Positions 1 through 7,464 of a stretch of DNA of 25,000 nucleotides are shown here, piece after piece. The stretch lies in NCBI GenBank assembly GCA_905221605.1, contig CAJNDS010000001.1, positions 2,062,525-2,087,524 of the forward strand, given 5' to 3'. Both the position numbers and the translations under genes were made by a program. Every line of letters begins with the position of its first letter. Positions within the stretch are counted from its first letter, which is position 1. The notes under the pieces were generated by a model that worked only from the letters and a program-made list of their open reading frames with translations, ran no database searches and was not told the DNA's origin. Origin of the DNA: Symbiodinium natans (lineage: Eukaryota; Sar; Dinophyceae; Suessiales; Symbiodiniaceae).

Positions 1-158
1 TAAACCCTATAAACCCTATAAACCCTGTAAACCCTGTAAAACCTATAAACCTTTTAAACCCCATAAACCCTATAAACACTGTAAACCCTGTAAACCCTCA
101 AAACCCTTTCAACACTGCAAAACCTTGTCAACCCTATAAATAAATTCTATGAAGACAA
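1..158. repeat. Degenerate CCCTRTAAA nonamer repeat
   Basis: Tandem units of CCCTATAAA and CCCTGTAAA, drifting to CCCTCAAAA and similar forms. This is a nonamer relative of the heptamer CCCTAAA seen elsewhere, with a TR dinucleotide inserted. The same variant recurs at 5580-5770 and, in reverse orientation, at 17320-17365. Confidence 0.85.
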
Positions 159-303
159 AGCAGCCGTCCAGGATCAAGCTTTGCCTGAATCGTGGCGGCA
201 TACCGTGCAGGCGATGCAGCGTCTGCTTTAAGGCACGAACATCGCTAAGCTCTTCCACCGGGAACGTCAGCTCTACCCCCGAGAGCATGCTGATGCGCAG
301 CAT
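109..303 (-). CDS. Ubiquitin-like domain N-terminus (first exon or truncated copy)
   Basis: Residues 1-47 of this 64-residue frame read as a beta-grasp ubiquitin-like N-terminus: MLRISMLSG, then VEELSDVRALKQ, then PPRFRQSLILDG. From memory, this arrangement is typical of a large dinoflagellate family in which a ubiquitin-like segment precedes ankyrin repeats or other domains. The start is supported by a real ATG at 303 and an in-frame TGA four codons upstream. After Gly47 (about position 163) the frame runs into sequence without domain similarity and then into CCCTRTAAA repeat, ending at TGA 109-111. The domain normally continues about 25 residues further, so this is either exon 1 followed by a repeat-filled intron (GC follows the last domain codon, and dinoflagellates use GC donors) or a truncated pseudogene. 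The hydrophobic tail CFVFIEFIYRV is probably not coding. Function beyond the fold is unknown. Confidence 0.55.
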   Translation of the reverse strand: MLRISMLSGVELTFPVEELSDVRALKQTLHRLHGMPPRFRQSLILDGCFVFIEFIYRVDKVLQC

Positions 304-327
304 TCCGCGTCAGAGTGTCGTAGAATC

Positions 328-396
328 GTAAACCCTAAACCCTAAACCCCACTATAGGGTTTAAGGGTTTAAACCCTAAAGCCCAACTATAGGTTT
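328..396. repeat. Short inverted telomeric cluster (CCCTAAA / TTTAGGG / CCCTAAA)
   Basis: Two to three CCCTAAA units, a CTATAGGG link, TTTAAGGG units in the opposite orientation, then one CCCTAAA again. It could fold into a small hairpin. Confidence 0.8.
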
Positions 397-403
397 TGCA
401 GGA

Positions 404-588
404 TGTTTCAGAGCTCATAACCAGCCCTACCCATAAACCCCAAACCCTATCAAACCCTCAACCCCAAAGCTATACTCCCCTTGGAACCTCAATAAAAGTA
501 CTCTTTTTTTAAATATCCTCTTGGGTTTTATATAAATAAAAATTCAAAATAATTGACAAAAAGGGGAATATAAAAAGAGAGCTGAAAT
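404..588. other. AT-rich spacer, no gene seen
   Basis: Begins with scattered CCCTAAA-like words and becomes strongly AT-rich at about 490-590, unlike the GC-rich surroundings. No ORF or RNA gene is recognisable. Confidence 0.6.
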
Positions 589-771
589 GGTTTAGGGTTT
601 AGGGTTCAGGGTTTAGGGTTTAGGGTTTAGGGTTCAGGGTTTAGGGTTCGTTGACTCAGGGCTGAAGGCCCCTCGCGTCGCCTCCGCCGGCCATTGCAGC
701 TGCCGTGCAGAAGCGAAAGCAAATTTCTAGGGTTTAGGGTTTAGGGTTTAGGGTTTGGGGTTGAGGGTTTC
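589..771 (+). repeat. Two TTTAGGG arrays around a GC-rich island (654-727)
   Basis: Arrays at 589-648 (with TTCAGGG variants) and 727-771. The 70-bp GC-rich island between them is open in several frames. On plus it follows ACTCAG and reads LKAPRVASAGHCSCRAEAK; the minus strand also reads open, so its strand and coding status are unclear. Confidence 0.85.
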
Positions 772-920
772 GGGTAGGTTCACTGAGCAAAACGGACCCC
801 ACACTGTAGCTTCGGGTGTACAAAGTTGGCAGAGGCTTCTCCAGAAGCCTAGATTTGAATGCCGGAAGAAGCTCGAGAAGGGTCACTTCCTACGGGATTT
901 AGGGTTTACTCCTACAAAAT

Positions 921-953
921 AGAGAAACCCTAAACCCTAAACCCTAAACCCAA
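921..953 (-). repeat. CCCTAAA array
   Basis: Four near-perfect CCCTAAA units (TTTAGGG on minus). The 772-920 interval before it shows no recognisable gene. Confidence 0.9.
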
Positions 954-1064
954 AATTGATTATGATTTGCCAGTGTTTGTAAGGCCTGCTTGGTTCAGTG
1001 CTTGAGCCTGCAAAGCTGCCTGCAAGAGCCCCCAAAAAAGGTACCCCAAAATAACCTCTCAATA

Positions 1065-1153
1065 GTTTAGGGTTTAGGGTTTAGGGTTTAGGGTTTAGGG
1101 TTTAGGGTTTAGGGTTTAGGGTTTAGGGTTTAAGGTTTAGGGTGTAGGGTTTA
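1065..1153 (+). repeat. TTTAGGG array
   Basis: About eleven nearly perfect TTTAGGG units, decaying at the 3' end to TTTAAGG and TGTAGGG. Confidence 0.95.
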
Positions 1154-1230
1154 GTTGGGGTTTCATTCGGGTTTTGTGAGACATCTGGATCTGCAAGCTC
1201 GTGCCCCCAAAGCCCACAAAGCCTAAACAT

Positions 1231-1316
1231 GGTTTAGGGTTGTTGGGTTCAGGGTTTAGGGTTTAGGGCTTAGGGCTTAGGGTTTAGGGTTTAGGGTTTA
1301 GGGTTAGGGTTTAGGG
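1231..1316 (+). repeat. Degenerate TTTAGGG array
   Basis: Mixed TTTAGGG, TTCAGGG, CTTAGGG and one hexamer TTAGGG unit. Confidence 0.9.
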
Positions 1317-1329
1317 TCGTCCCAAAGAC

Positions 1330-1423
1330 CTGAGAACCCCTTCATCCCTGTTGCGCAATGTTGCTGCCCGTCCTTCTCCTGCCGCGCTGAGGGCGTTCGA
1401 ATGCCACTCAAGTGTAGCTTCCT
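1330..1423 (-). CDS. Candidate internal exon, unknown protein
   Basis: A GC-rich island between two TTTAGGG arrays. On minus it has GTGCAG immediately before 1423 and CTCAG/GTCTTT at 1330, consistent with AG acceptor and GT donor sites. The frame starting with two split-codon bases reads EATLEWHSNALSAAGEGRAA and then TLRNRDEGVL without a stop, with a protein-like composition. No domain is recognised. The plus strand is also open here, so coding status rests on the splice-like borders and codon character only. Confidence 0.25.
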
Positions 1424-1456
1424 CTGCACGTTTCCGGTATAGGGCCCCCTCTATAG

Positions 1457-1495
1457 GGTTTAGGGTTAGTGTTTAGGGTTTAGGGCTTAGGGTTT
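1457..1495 (+). repeat. Short TTTAGGG array
   Basis: About five units with variants such as TTAGTG and CTTAGGG. Confidence 0.85.
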
Positions 1496-1739
1496 CTGCC
1501 TGCCCCAAACGGAGGATTGGGGCTGCAGGAAGGTTGGTAAGCCTCTAAGGCCTCCGTTTTAGGGTTTTTGGGCCAGAAGGCCTTCGTACATAAGGTTTTT
1601 GGGATATTTTGAGCCTCAGTATAGCAGCTTTTTTTGCTGCTGGTGAGTTTCATCAGAAACACAAAGGGAGGCGTCACAGTCCACTGCGCAGCCGAGTCGG
1701 GATAGGCTCAACCCGACGGCTCAAATTGGTGTATCCTTT

Positions 1740-1817
1740 ACTTCCAGGGACCGAAGCATCGGGTCCTTAAGGGTTCTAGTAGCCTAACTCTTCGGTCACA
1801 ATTTGGTCCCTGGAAGT
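1740..1817. repeat. Inverted-repeat hairpin, 78 bp
   Basis: Outer arms ACTTCCAGGGACC (1740-1752) and GGTCCCTGGAAGT (1805-1817) are exact reverse complements. Inner CCGAAG (1751-1756) and CTTCGG (about 1790-1795) add a nested stem. It may be a remnant of a small hairpin transposable element. Confidence 0.75.
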
Positions 1818-2056
1818 GCAGGGGTAGGTTACCTAAGAGACCTAGAACGGGAAAAAAAAAACCTGCGAAAAGTAGGTTTTGGCTTTTTGAAGGGTATCTT
1901 CTCCATTTCATCAGAGGCTCCGCCGGAGAATGGCACGGTGACCATTTTTATGTTAAACGTGCGGATTGTTAAATGTAAAGCTTAAACAGAAACTAATATG
2001 CAGGGTCGGGGCTCGCAGCGACAGGGCAATTTTTGCTGAACGAGCGGGCCGCTAGC

Positions 2057-2155
2057 CTACCCCTACCACCCATACCACGCCTACCACCCCTACCACGCCT
2101 ACCACCCCTACCACGCTACGGGGTGGTGGGGGTCTAGGTGTGGGTGGTGTTCAAA
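2057..2155. repeat. CCTACCAC minisatellite with inverted partner
   Basis: Units of about 10 bp (CCCTACCACC / CGCCTACCAC) at 2057-2117, followed at once by GGGGTGGTGGGGG-type sequence of the opposite strand, so the block can fold back on itself. Confidence 0.75.
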
Positions 2156-2874
2156 TACACAGCTTAAACAGTACTTTTATGCTACCTCCGTGGCTTGGGG
2201 GCTCCACTTATTCAAAAGCGTTGCTGTATACACTTGAGCCCCGAAGTCATGATATGGGAAGTACGTTAACGTTCTAGAATACCCTATTGGAGCGCATTGA
2301 CCCTTAGCGTCAGGTCTAGGGGGCGGTATGGCAGAAGATCGCAGGAAAATTACGGTTTTTGTTACTTGCCAACCCTGAGAAAACCTAAAACCCAAACCCC
2401 GGAACCCAAAACACCTTAAACCCAAAAACCTAAACCAAAAAAACAAAACATCCTAAACCCCCATTACCCCGCAGTCGGTCCCCATCTTCAGCGGCGGCGG
2501 CGGCTGAACCGCGTAGGGCTTCCTGAGCTTTGAAGGTTTAGGGTTTACCTGTAACCCGACTTACCTGATTCGTAGCAACCTTGGGGGAATGGGGGCCAGG
2601 CAGGGTTAGGGCCCGGGGGGGGGGGGGTTAGGCGTTTAGATCTAGGGAGGTGTATACTTTCGGGGCTCTTTTCGTACTCCTCCTTAGGAACGCGGAAATC
2701 AAAACAAAAAAACTTCGACTCAATGGCACGGCTTCTTGCGGTAGGGCTCAAGGGAGGCGGTCCTCCAGACTCTCTGCTTCGGGCGGTTAAGGTTTAGGAG
2801 GCACCTAGCCCAAAGCTCTTTCCGTTTACTCGATGCTCATTGCCTGGGCGCTCCCCGTGTGCGGGACCCTTCAG

Positions 2875-2962
2875 CCCTAAACCCTAAACCCTAAACCCTA
2901 AACCCTAAACCCTAAACCCTAAACCCTAAGGGGTTTAGGGTTTTAGGGTTTAGCGTTTAGTG
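2875..2962. repeat. Back-to-back CCCTAAA and TTTAGGG arrays
   Basis: Eight CCCTAAA units run directly into TTTAGGG units at about 2929-2933 with no spacer. The order C-strand then G-strand is opposite to that expected for a telomere-telomere end fusion. Confidence 0.95.
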
Positions 2963-3152
2963 TTTCGGGCTTGAAGAACTAAAGGAGGGACCCTGGTAAG
3001 GGACATTCGGGGTTCTCCGAAGTGAGAAGATTCCTCTGAATGTTGGGGCGGTGTCGAAAACACCGAGGGGTGTCCATCATCGTGGCCTCTGGCCTACAAA
3101 CAACCGGTAGCTAGGCCTTGGCGATGACTAAATTGGGGGGTCCAGAAAGGCC
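2963..3152. other. Spacer, nothing recognised
   Basis: Unique sequence between a TTTAGGG and a CCCTAAA array. No ORF of note. Confidence 0.5.
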
Positions 3153-3184
3153 CTAAACCCTAAACCCTAAACCCTAAACCCTAA
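3153..3184 (-). repeat. CCCTAAA array
   Basis: Four perfect units plus a partial one. Confidence 0.9.
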
Positions 3185-3442
3185 AAGCACTCCGGCCTCG
3201 TTTCCAAGGCCGAGGAGGACTTACCTCGAAGTGGGGGTGTGCGAGCTTCAGGGCTCGGTGTGCGGGCATCGGGTTCTAGGCATGGGGGCTGTTCTGGAGC
3301 GCAGGGTGTGAGTTCATCCCAAAAACCCGAAACCCTGAACCCCATACCCTAAGATCCGAAGCAATAATCCCTCTTCCTAAACCCTACACTCCCAAGAATG
3401 CTCGAGCATGCCGGCGTCCCACCGTTCTCCCTCGTTCATGAC
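3185..3442. other. Spacer with a short exon-like island (about 3385-3435)
   Basis: Mostly unique GC-rich sequence between opposed arrays. The last ~50 bp (after CCTACAC, before TAGGGTTT) is open on both strands. On minus, CCCTAG precedes MNEGERWDAGMLEHSWE and GTGTAGGG follows. Suggestive only. Confidence 0.35.
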
Positions 3443-3472
3443 TAGGGTTTTAGGGTTTAGGGTTTAGAGTTA
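3443..3472 (+). repeat. TTTAGGG array, short
   Basis: Three to four units with decay. Confidence 0.85.
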
Positions 3473-3985
3473 AGGATGAAGCAGGCGCCCTTCTGGGGCT
3501 CAGCTCGTTAGCGCAAACCCTGAACCTTGTTTATGTTCATGTTTGTTTTTGCTTAGCTTAAGATTGCTACTTATTTGGGAGGGATGGAGGCTTTTCTCTT
3601 GAGATGTGTGGTTTAACTACCCAGTCTCAGATTGGCAGAAGAATTCTTGGGCTTTTGGGGTTTTTAGGGGTTGAGAGGGATCTTAGGCTTAAACGAATTG
3701 AGAGGACTTGTCCCATACAGATAGTTGCCAGCTCAAGTCTTCCAAGCCTGGCCTCCTAACTGCAAGAGCTCTCATAGGATACTAGCTTAAGCCCCTGAAC
3801 CCTAAAGCCTGAACCTCAACCTAAATCCCAAACTCTAATTATGAACCCTATGAACCATAATAAACGCTATAAACCTTTTAAACCCTTGAAACCCTAAGAC
3901 ACCCTAAGAGACCAAAAAGAAACATGTGGTAACCAGGCTGCTCCGCGGCACAGACTTCGATGGCGCGCGGTCGCCTCCGGAAAAC
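3473..3985. other. Spacer with decayed CCCTATGAA-like repeat
   Basis: Unique sequence to about 3790, then scattered nonamer/octamer variants (3840-3905). An island at 3937-3985 follows AACCAG and reads LLRGTDFDGARSPPEN then TGA on plus; the minus strand is open as well. Confidence 0.45.
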
Positions 3986-3991
3986 TGAGCC

Positions 3992-4112
3992 CTAAACCCT
4001 AAACCGTAAACCCTAAACCCTAGACACCCTATGCACCCTATGCACCCTATACACCCTATACACCCTATACACCCTATACACCCTATACACCCTATACACC
4101 CTAAACCCTAAA
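3992..4112 (-). repeat. CCCTAAA array interrupted by a CCCTATACA nonamer block
   Basis: CCCTAAA units, then two CCCTATGCA and about six CCCTATACA nonamers (4024-4101), then CCCTAAA again. The homogeneous nonamer block inside a heptamer array suggests local amplification of a variant. Confidence 0.95.
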
Positions 4113-4303
4113 CCCTAAACCCCCTCGCAAGGGTCCACGGACCTCAACATACTTGCGCCCCGAAGTCGCTACTTGTAAGGGAACCCAGAACCCAAAAGGG
4201 TAACTCAGCTTCGAAGGACTTACACCCTAAAACCCTCCAGAACCCCGAAAGCAAGAACCCCCAAAGCGACCCTGCCCCCCCCCCCCCCACTCCCGACATC
4301 TGC

Positions 4304-4328
4304 ACCCTAAACCCTAAACCCTAAACCC
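4304..4328 (-). repeat. CCCTAAA array, short
   Basis: Three units following a C14 tract near 4275. Confidence 0.85.
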
Positions 4329-4412
4329 CGAAAAGGAACCCCGCCCTCCCCGCCACTTAGGCCTGGCATGCCCGGCAGCCGGGAAGGGCCCGGCAGCACC
4401 TGGTTGCAGGAG

Positions 4413-4515
4413 GGCTTAGGGTTTAGGGTTTAGGGCTAGGGTTTAGGGTTTGGGTTTTAGGATTTAGGGTGTAGGGTGTAGGGTTTAGGGTTTAGGTTTA
4501 GGGTTGAGGGTTTCG
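4413..4515 (+). repeat. Degenerate TTTAGGG array
   Basis: TTTAGGG with TGTAGGG, hexamer and TTTTAGG variants. The preceding 84-bp island (4329-4412) is GC-rich and lies between opposed arrays; it has ACTTAG before GCCTGGCATG and is open on plus. Confidence 0.85.
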
Positions 4516-4602
4516 AGTGCACGGGCTCAAGGTCAGCTTACCATGCGAACTAGAGTTAAGCGATTGTCAATAAGACCTATAGGACCCAGTCTAGGGCCCC
4601 TG

Positions 4603-4630
4603 TAACCCTAAACCCTAAACCCTAAACCCC
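4603..4630 (-). repeat. CCCTAAA array, short
   Basis: Four units. Confidence 0.85.
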
Positions 4631-4737
4631 AGCTGCCTTCCAGGGCTTAGGTTTTGGGCTTCGGGGGTTGGGGGGGACATGGAAGTGTTGCAAGAACCAA
4701 TGATTAGCAGAGCCCAAAAAAGCTAGCTTTTTGGGCG

Positions 4738-4761
4738 GGTTTAGGGTTAGGGTTTAGGGTA
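4738..4761 (+). repeat. TTTAGGG array, short
   Basis: Three units, one of them a hexamer. Confidence 0.8.
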
Positions 4762-4855
4762 ATCTTATAAAGGGCTTACAGTATAAGAGCCCAAACAAGC
4801 TAAGGGTTTTTTTGGGGTTGCATGAGAACCCTAGAAGGGTTTATATAAGAAGAGC

Positions 4856-5185
4856 CTACAGAAGTGGGGTTTGGGTTCTTAAGGTACACGCCCATCGCAA
4901 AGAGGACCTGACGATCTTCCTTAGATGAGCCCAACGGCCATCCGAAACGAGCCTGCCAGGGATCAGCAGGAAGTTGCGCCAGTCTGTGTTTGTTGTGTGT
5001 GCACTGTAAACACAGTGTTCCCAAGAAGCTTTGAGCAAGCCACAGAAAGGACATCTATGCGAAGAGACATCCATTTCTGGGATGGCTGCCATCCACGCCG
5101 GAGAGACGACCGAGCCCAAGAGAACTGCCCTTTCGGCAGGACTACGCAACCTGGCACAATTGAAATACGTAATTGGCCAATCCAC
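4856..5185 (-). pseudogene. Decayed C-terminus of a non-LTR retrotransposon reverse transcriptase
   Basis: Two overlapping minus-strand frames each carry part of a recognisable C-terminus. The first frame (5185 downward) contains HRCPFCGLLKASWEHCVYSA at about residues 43-62, a CX2C-X8-H pattern like the zinc-binding segment after LINE-type reverse transcriptases. The normal final Cys is not in place; a His lies nearby. The second frame (about 4973-4875) reads LPADPWQARFGWPLGSS followed by KEDRQVLFAMGVYLKN, which resembles, from memory, the conserved tail after that zinc segment in dinoflagellate elements (RFGWP..., then a short helix). The shift between frames falls at about 4975-5000. Upstream catalytic domains are absent, so this is a 5'-truncated, frameshifted relic. 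It lies in a TTTAGGG-to-CCCTAAA interval. The family call is from motif memory, not from a search. Confidence 0.45.
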
Positions 5186-5201
5186 ATGCTCAAGGCTTGT
5201 C

Positions 5202-5262
5202 CCCTAAACCCTAAACCCTAAACCCTAAACCCTAAACCCTAAACCCTAAACCCTAAACCCTG
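5202..5262 (-). repeat. CCCTAAA array
   Basis: Nearly nine perfect units. Confidence 0.95.
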
Positions 5263-5272
5263 AAGCAGTCAC

Positions 5273-5380
5273 ATGCGCCGGGCGCTTGCTCAGCACTCGC
5301 AAGCACCAGCAAGGCGCTGTGAGCCTCGGCGCTAGGTAGACATTATCCACATTCACCGCGAGACCGAGGTGGAGAGAACC
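5273..5380 (-). CDS. Candidate 36-codon internal exon, unknown protein
   Basis: An island of about 128 bp between a CCCTAAA and a TTTAGGG array. On minus, GATTTTCAG directly precedes 5380 (a good acceptor followed by G, as dinoflagellates favour) and GT follows 5273. The frame is 36 complete codons: GSLHLGLAVNVDNVYLAPRL, then TAPCWCLRVLSKRPAH. No domain is recognised. On plus, a competing reading begins after AAGCAG (TCAGRLLSTRKHQQGAVSLG) and has a donor-like CTAG/GTAGAC. The island is exon-like, but its strand is undecided. Confidence 0.25.
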
Positions 5381-5390
5381 CTGAAAATCA

Positions 5391-5440
5391 GGGTTTAGCG
5401 TTTAGGGTTTAGGGTTTAAGGGTTTTTAGGGTTTAGGGCT
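5391..5440 (+). repeat. TTTAGGG array, degenerate
   Basis: Five or so units with a TTTTTAGGG variant. Confidence 0.85.
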
Positions 5441-5575
5441 GAAAGTCGCCAGCCACGATGCGCTCCCCAAAATCCTACGATTGGGCTTTGCAACGGGAGA
5501 TGGTCCGACGACAGCTGCTCTGCTGAGTACCGCTAATCCCTAGCAAGGTCGTGATGTAAACCGACCTGAACCCGA

Positions 5576-5848
5576 AAATCCCTCTAAGCCCTGTAAACCC
5601 TATGAACCCTATGAATCCCTGTGAACCCTGTAAATCCGATAAACCCTGTAAACACTAAGACTATAACCCCTGTAACCCTATACACTCTGTAAACCCTATT
5701 CGCCCCCAAAACCATAGCCCCACAAGCCCGATAAGCCCCAGAGACTCTGTAAACCCCATAAACCTCGTAAACCCTAAACCCTAAACACTAAACCCTAAAC
5801 CCTAAACCCTAAACCCTAAACCCTAAACCCTAAACCCTAAACAGTCAA
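5576..5848 (-). repeat. CCCTRTAAA nonamers passing into CCCTAAA array
   Basis: 5576-5768 is degenerate nonamer repeat (CCCTGTAAA, CCCTATGAA) as at 1-158. 5769-5842 is about ten CCCTAAA heptamers. Confidence 0.9.
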
Positions 5849-5929
5849 CCCTTGGCCTGTTCCAAATGTGCGATGCATTAGGTGGTCTCGGCCTTGAGCC
5901 CCCATAACTCGACTGCCCTTAGAGCCCCA
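5849..5929. other. Exon-like island between opposed arrays
   Basis: Follows AAACAG and is open on plus (STLGLFQMCDALGGLGLEPP then TAA), with a possible donor TTAG/GTGGTC inside. The minus strand also has an open frame. Coding status undecided. Confidence 0.25.
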
Positions 5930-5967
5930 GGGTTTAGGGTTTAGGGTTTAGGGTTTAGGGTTTAGGG
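5930..5967 (+). repeat. TTTAGGG array
   Basis: Five perfect units. Confidence 0.95.
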
Positions 5968-6091
5968 TGGCACTCCCTTGGGTTGGGTAAAGATCAAGTC
6001 GGTAGGGGGCGGCGAGAGACAAAACCTTCATCTCGCCCCCCCCCCCCCCCCCTAGAGCCTAGAGACCCGACTGAAAGGCTTACACCTTGAC

Positions 6092-6164
6092 CTGCCTCCG
6101 CCTGGAGGATCGCAAAGGTGTTGTCCTCAGTGTCAGCCGCTTCAGCTGCCAGACGTAAGGTGAT
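6092..6164 (-). CDS. Candidate internal exon, unknown protein
   Basis: On minus, GAGTCAG precedes 6164 and GAGGCAG/GTCAAG marks a good donor at 6092. The 73-nt frame reads ITLRLAAEAADTEDNTFAIL, then QAEA, ending with one split base. The composition (acidic and Ala-rich, mostly C or G at third positions) is strongly protein-like. It lies between the signal-peptide-like exon (6963-6696) and the island at 5273-5380 on the same strand. The phases do not chain directly, so no gene model is proposed. Confidence 0.3.
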
Positions 6165-6207
6165 CTGACTCCTCGGTCGGCTGGGGCTTTACGATGTTAG
6201 GGGGTAG

Positions 6208-6291
6208 CCTTATTGAGGGGTCCTTAGCATAAGGGGATCCTACTATTTGGGGGGTCTGTGTTAGGGGTCCCCCCTATTTTCGTAAACCCCC
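6208..6291. repeat. Dispersed repeat, copy A
   Basis: Shares an ordered set of blocks with 7591-7679: CCTTATT, GGGGTCCTTA, GGATCCT-CTATTT, GGGGGTCT, TTAGGGGTCC, TTTTCG-AAAC. The copies differ by substitutions and small indels. The rest of 5968-6400 holds a C15 tract (about 6037) and no other gene. Confidence 0.75.
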
Positions 6292-6443
6292 GGCTGAATT
6301 TGCTTTAGGCTTCTGTTTCTGGGGGTTGAGACCATGAGGGTTGGTCTAAAGATTTCGTGCACCTTCGGATTCCGTTACTGCTTTTGATCGCACCGACAAA
6401 CCCTAAACCCTCAATCGCATGGGCTTTGTGGGGTTCAGGGCTA

Positions 6444-6552
6444 CCCAAAGGATCCATGTACCTGTATAGTATATACTTGGGCCCTAAAGCTACTATATAG
6501 GAACCCCTTTAATGCCCAAGTATATACTATATAGGTACATGGATCCTTTGGG
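6444..6552. mobile_element. 109-bp palindromic hairpin element, copy 1
   Basis: 39-nt arms at 6444-6482 and 6514-6552 pair with a single G-T mismatch around a 31-nt loop. The arm starts CCCAAAGGATCCATGTACCT. CTA flanks both ends (6441-6443, 6553-6555), a possible 3-bp target duplication. A second copy of the same length lies inverted at 23960-24068. Length and structure fit a miniature inverted-repeat element without coding capacity. Confidence 0.8.
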
Positions 6553-6641
6553 CTACAACTTAAGGCGACTTGGGGTGAAAGCTGGCGAGTTTTCGTTAAA
6601 GACCAAACGCCGGCTGGAGGCTTTTTTTATTGTTGATGCTA

Positions 6642-6696
6642 TAGGGTTTGGGGTTTAGGGTTCAGGGTTTAGGGTTTCGGGTTTAGGGTTTAGGGC
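6642..6696 (+). repeat. Degenerate TTTAGGG array
   Basis: Mixed TTTGGGG, TTCAGGG, TTTCGGG and TTTAGGG units. Confidence 0.9.
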
Positions 6697-6963
6697 ACCG
6701 TTCCCTCCGCCAATCCGGAGCTCTGTTGCCAGCCCGAGATGCTCGCCAACTTGCTTGGAAAGCACAAGAGCCTCACCGTAGGAGCGCTTGCCAAGCCGGA
6801 CAACTGCACATGATTTGTCTCTGTCATCCGCGGCACAGCTCGGATCTGACGAAAGGCACATGAACGCCAGAAGCAGCAAGAAGAATGCACTTAACTGCAG
6901 CGGGAGCAGGAAAGAAAGCCCGCTGGCTGGAGGCAAACTCGACCCAGCCCCAACACTCAACAT
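6696..6963 (-). CDS. Signal-peptide-like first exon, truncated by a telomeric array
   Basis: Starting at the ATG at 6963 (the frame is open further upstream only from a TTG), the frame reads MLSVGAGSSLPPASG, then a hydrophobic core SFLLPLQLSAFFLLLLAFMC, then LSSDPSCA and a polar segment (ADDRDKSCAVVRLGKRSYG, then EALVLSKQVGEHLGLATEL). This is the layout of a signal peptide or single membrane anchor with likely cleavage after SCA or SCAA. At about 6696 the frame enters the TTTAGGG array and ends in repeat-derived NPKPETLNPEP, so the true 3' end is a splice donor (a GT lies near 6699) or a break. A direct duplication (6944-6991 and 7010-7055) copies the region around the start codon, giving a second ATG at 7030 in another frame. 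No family recognised. Confidence 0.35.
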
Positions 6964-7055
6964 TGTCAGGGGAAAGAGCACTGTGAAGCTGGAGTATGGG
7001 CAGTTTGCGCCAGCCCCCAAAACTCAACATCGTCAGGGGAAAGAGCACTAAGCTG
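6944..7055. repeat. Direct duplication with 66-bp offset
   Basis: Copies of about 45 bp at 6944-6991 and 7010-7055 share CCAGCCCC, ACTCAACAT, GTCAGGGGAAAGAGCACT. It duplicates the start-codon region of the minus-strand frame at 6963. Confidence 0.85.
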
Positions 7056-7242
7056 AATCATGGCATGAAACGACCGTTTTCCTGCCATCCGCCAAGAAGG
7101 AAGACCAGTCTGCAAGCGATCCGAAAATCACCTTCCCCCCCCCCTAATATTCAATATTCCCAGAAACCTAGACTGTTACTCCGGGAAGATTTTATGCTGC
7201 AGGGTGTGAGATGTTTACATAAGAGGGCAAGGATGTGTCAGG

Positions 7243-7311
7243 TTTAAACCCTAAACCCTAAACCCTACACCCTAAACCCTAGCCCTAAACCCTAAACCCT
7301 AAACCCTAAAC
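7243..7311 (-). repeat. CCCTAAA array
   Basis: About nine units with CCCTACA and hexamer variants. Confidence 0.95.
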
Positions 7312-7367
7312 GCTGACAGCCCAAACTCCTAAACCCTCCAACCGTCACCCTCAGCCCAAAACCCAAC

Positions 7368-7438
7368 GCGCGTCCCAGGCTCCGAGACGAGGAGTCCGCC
7401 TTCGCATCTGGGTCCAAGGGCTTCAAGGCGTCGGCTGC
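7368..7438 (-). CDS. Candidate internal exon, unknown protein
   Basis: Part of a 152-bp island between opposed arrays. On minus, CCACGAG precedes GCAGCC at 7438 and GT lies beyond 7368. The frame reads AADALKPLDPDAKADSSSRS, then LGR. On plus, the same island follows GTCCCAG and reads LRDEESAFASGSKGFKASAA, then SWLSSPGK up to GGTTTAGGG. Both look protein-like, so the strand cannot be settled from sequence. Confidence 0.25.
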
Positions 7439-7464
7439 CTCGTGGCTTAGTAGCCCAGGAAAGG

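Larger units (their letters stand above)
1496..2874. other. Long spacer without a recognised gene
   Basis: Holds an inverted repeat (1740-1817), a CCTACCAC minisatellite (2057-2117), scattered heptamer-like words near 2380-2460 and a G13 tract near 2628. Frames of 60-90 codons occur but none resembles a known family, and several translate repeat-derived words. Confidence 0.6.

Noticed and set aside
1-158. True chromosome end at the left edge
   Set aside because: The first repeats are degenerate nonamers, not a long perfect heptamer array, and many interstitial arrays in both orientations follow.
2875-2962. Telomere-telomere fusion at 2929
   Set aside because: The order is CCCTAAA then TTTAGGG, which is opposite to an end-to-end fusion.
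5441-5575. Open minus frame (AAVVGPSPVAKPNRRILG) with CAGCAG before it
   Set aside because: Protein-like, but two other frames and the plus strand are also open and no clear donor was found; the interval is of the TTTAGGG-to-CCCTAAA class.
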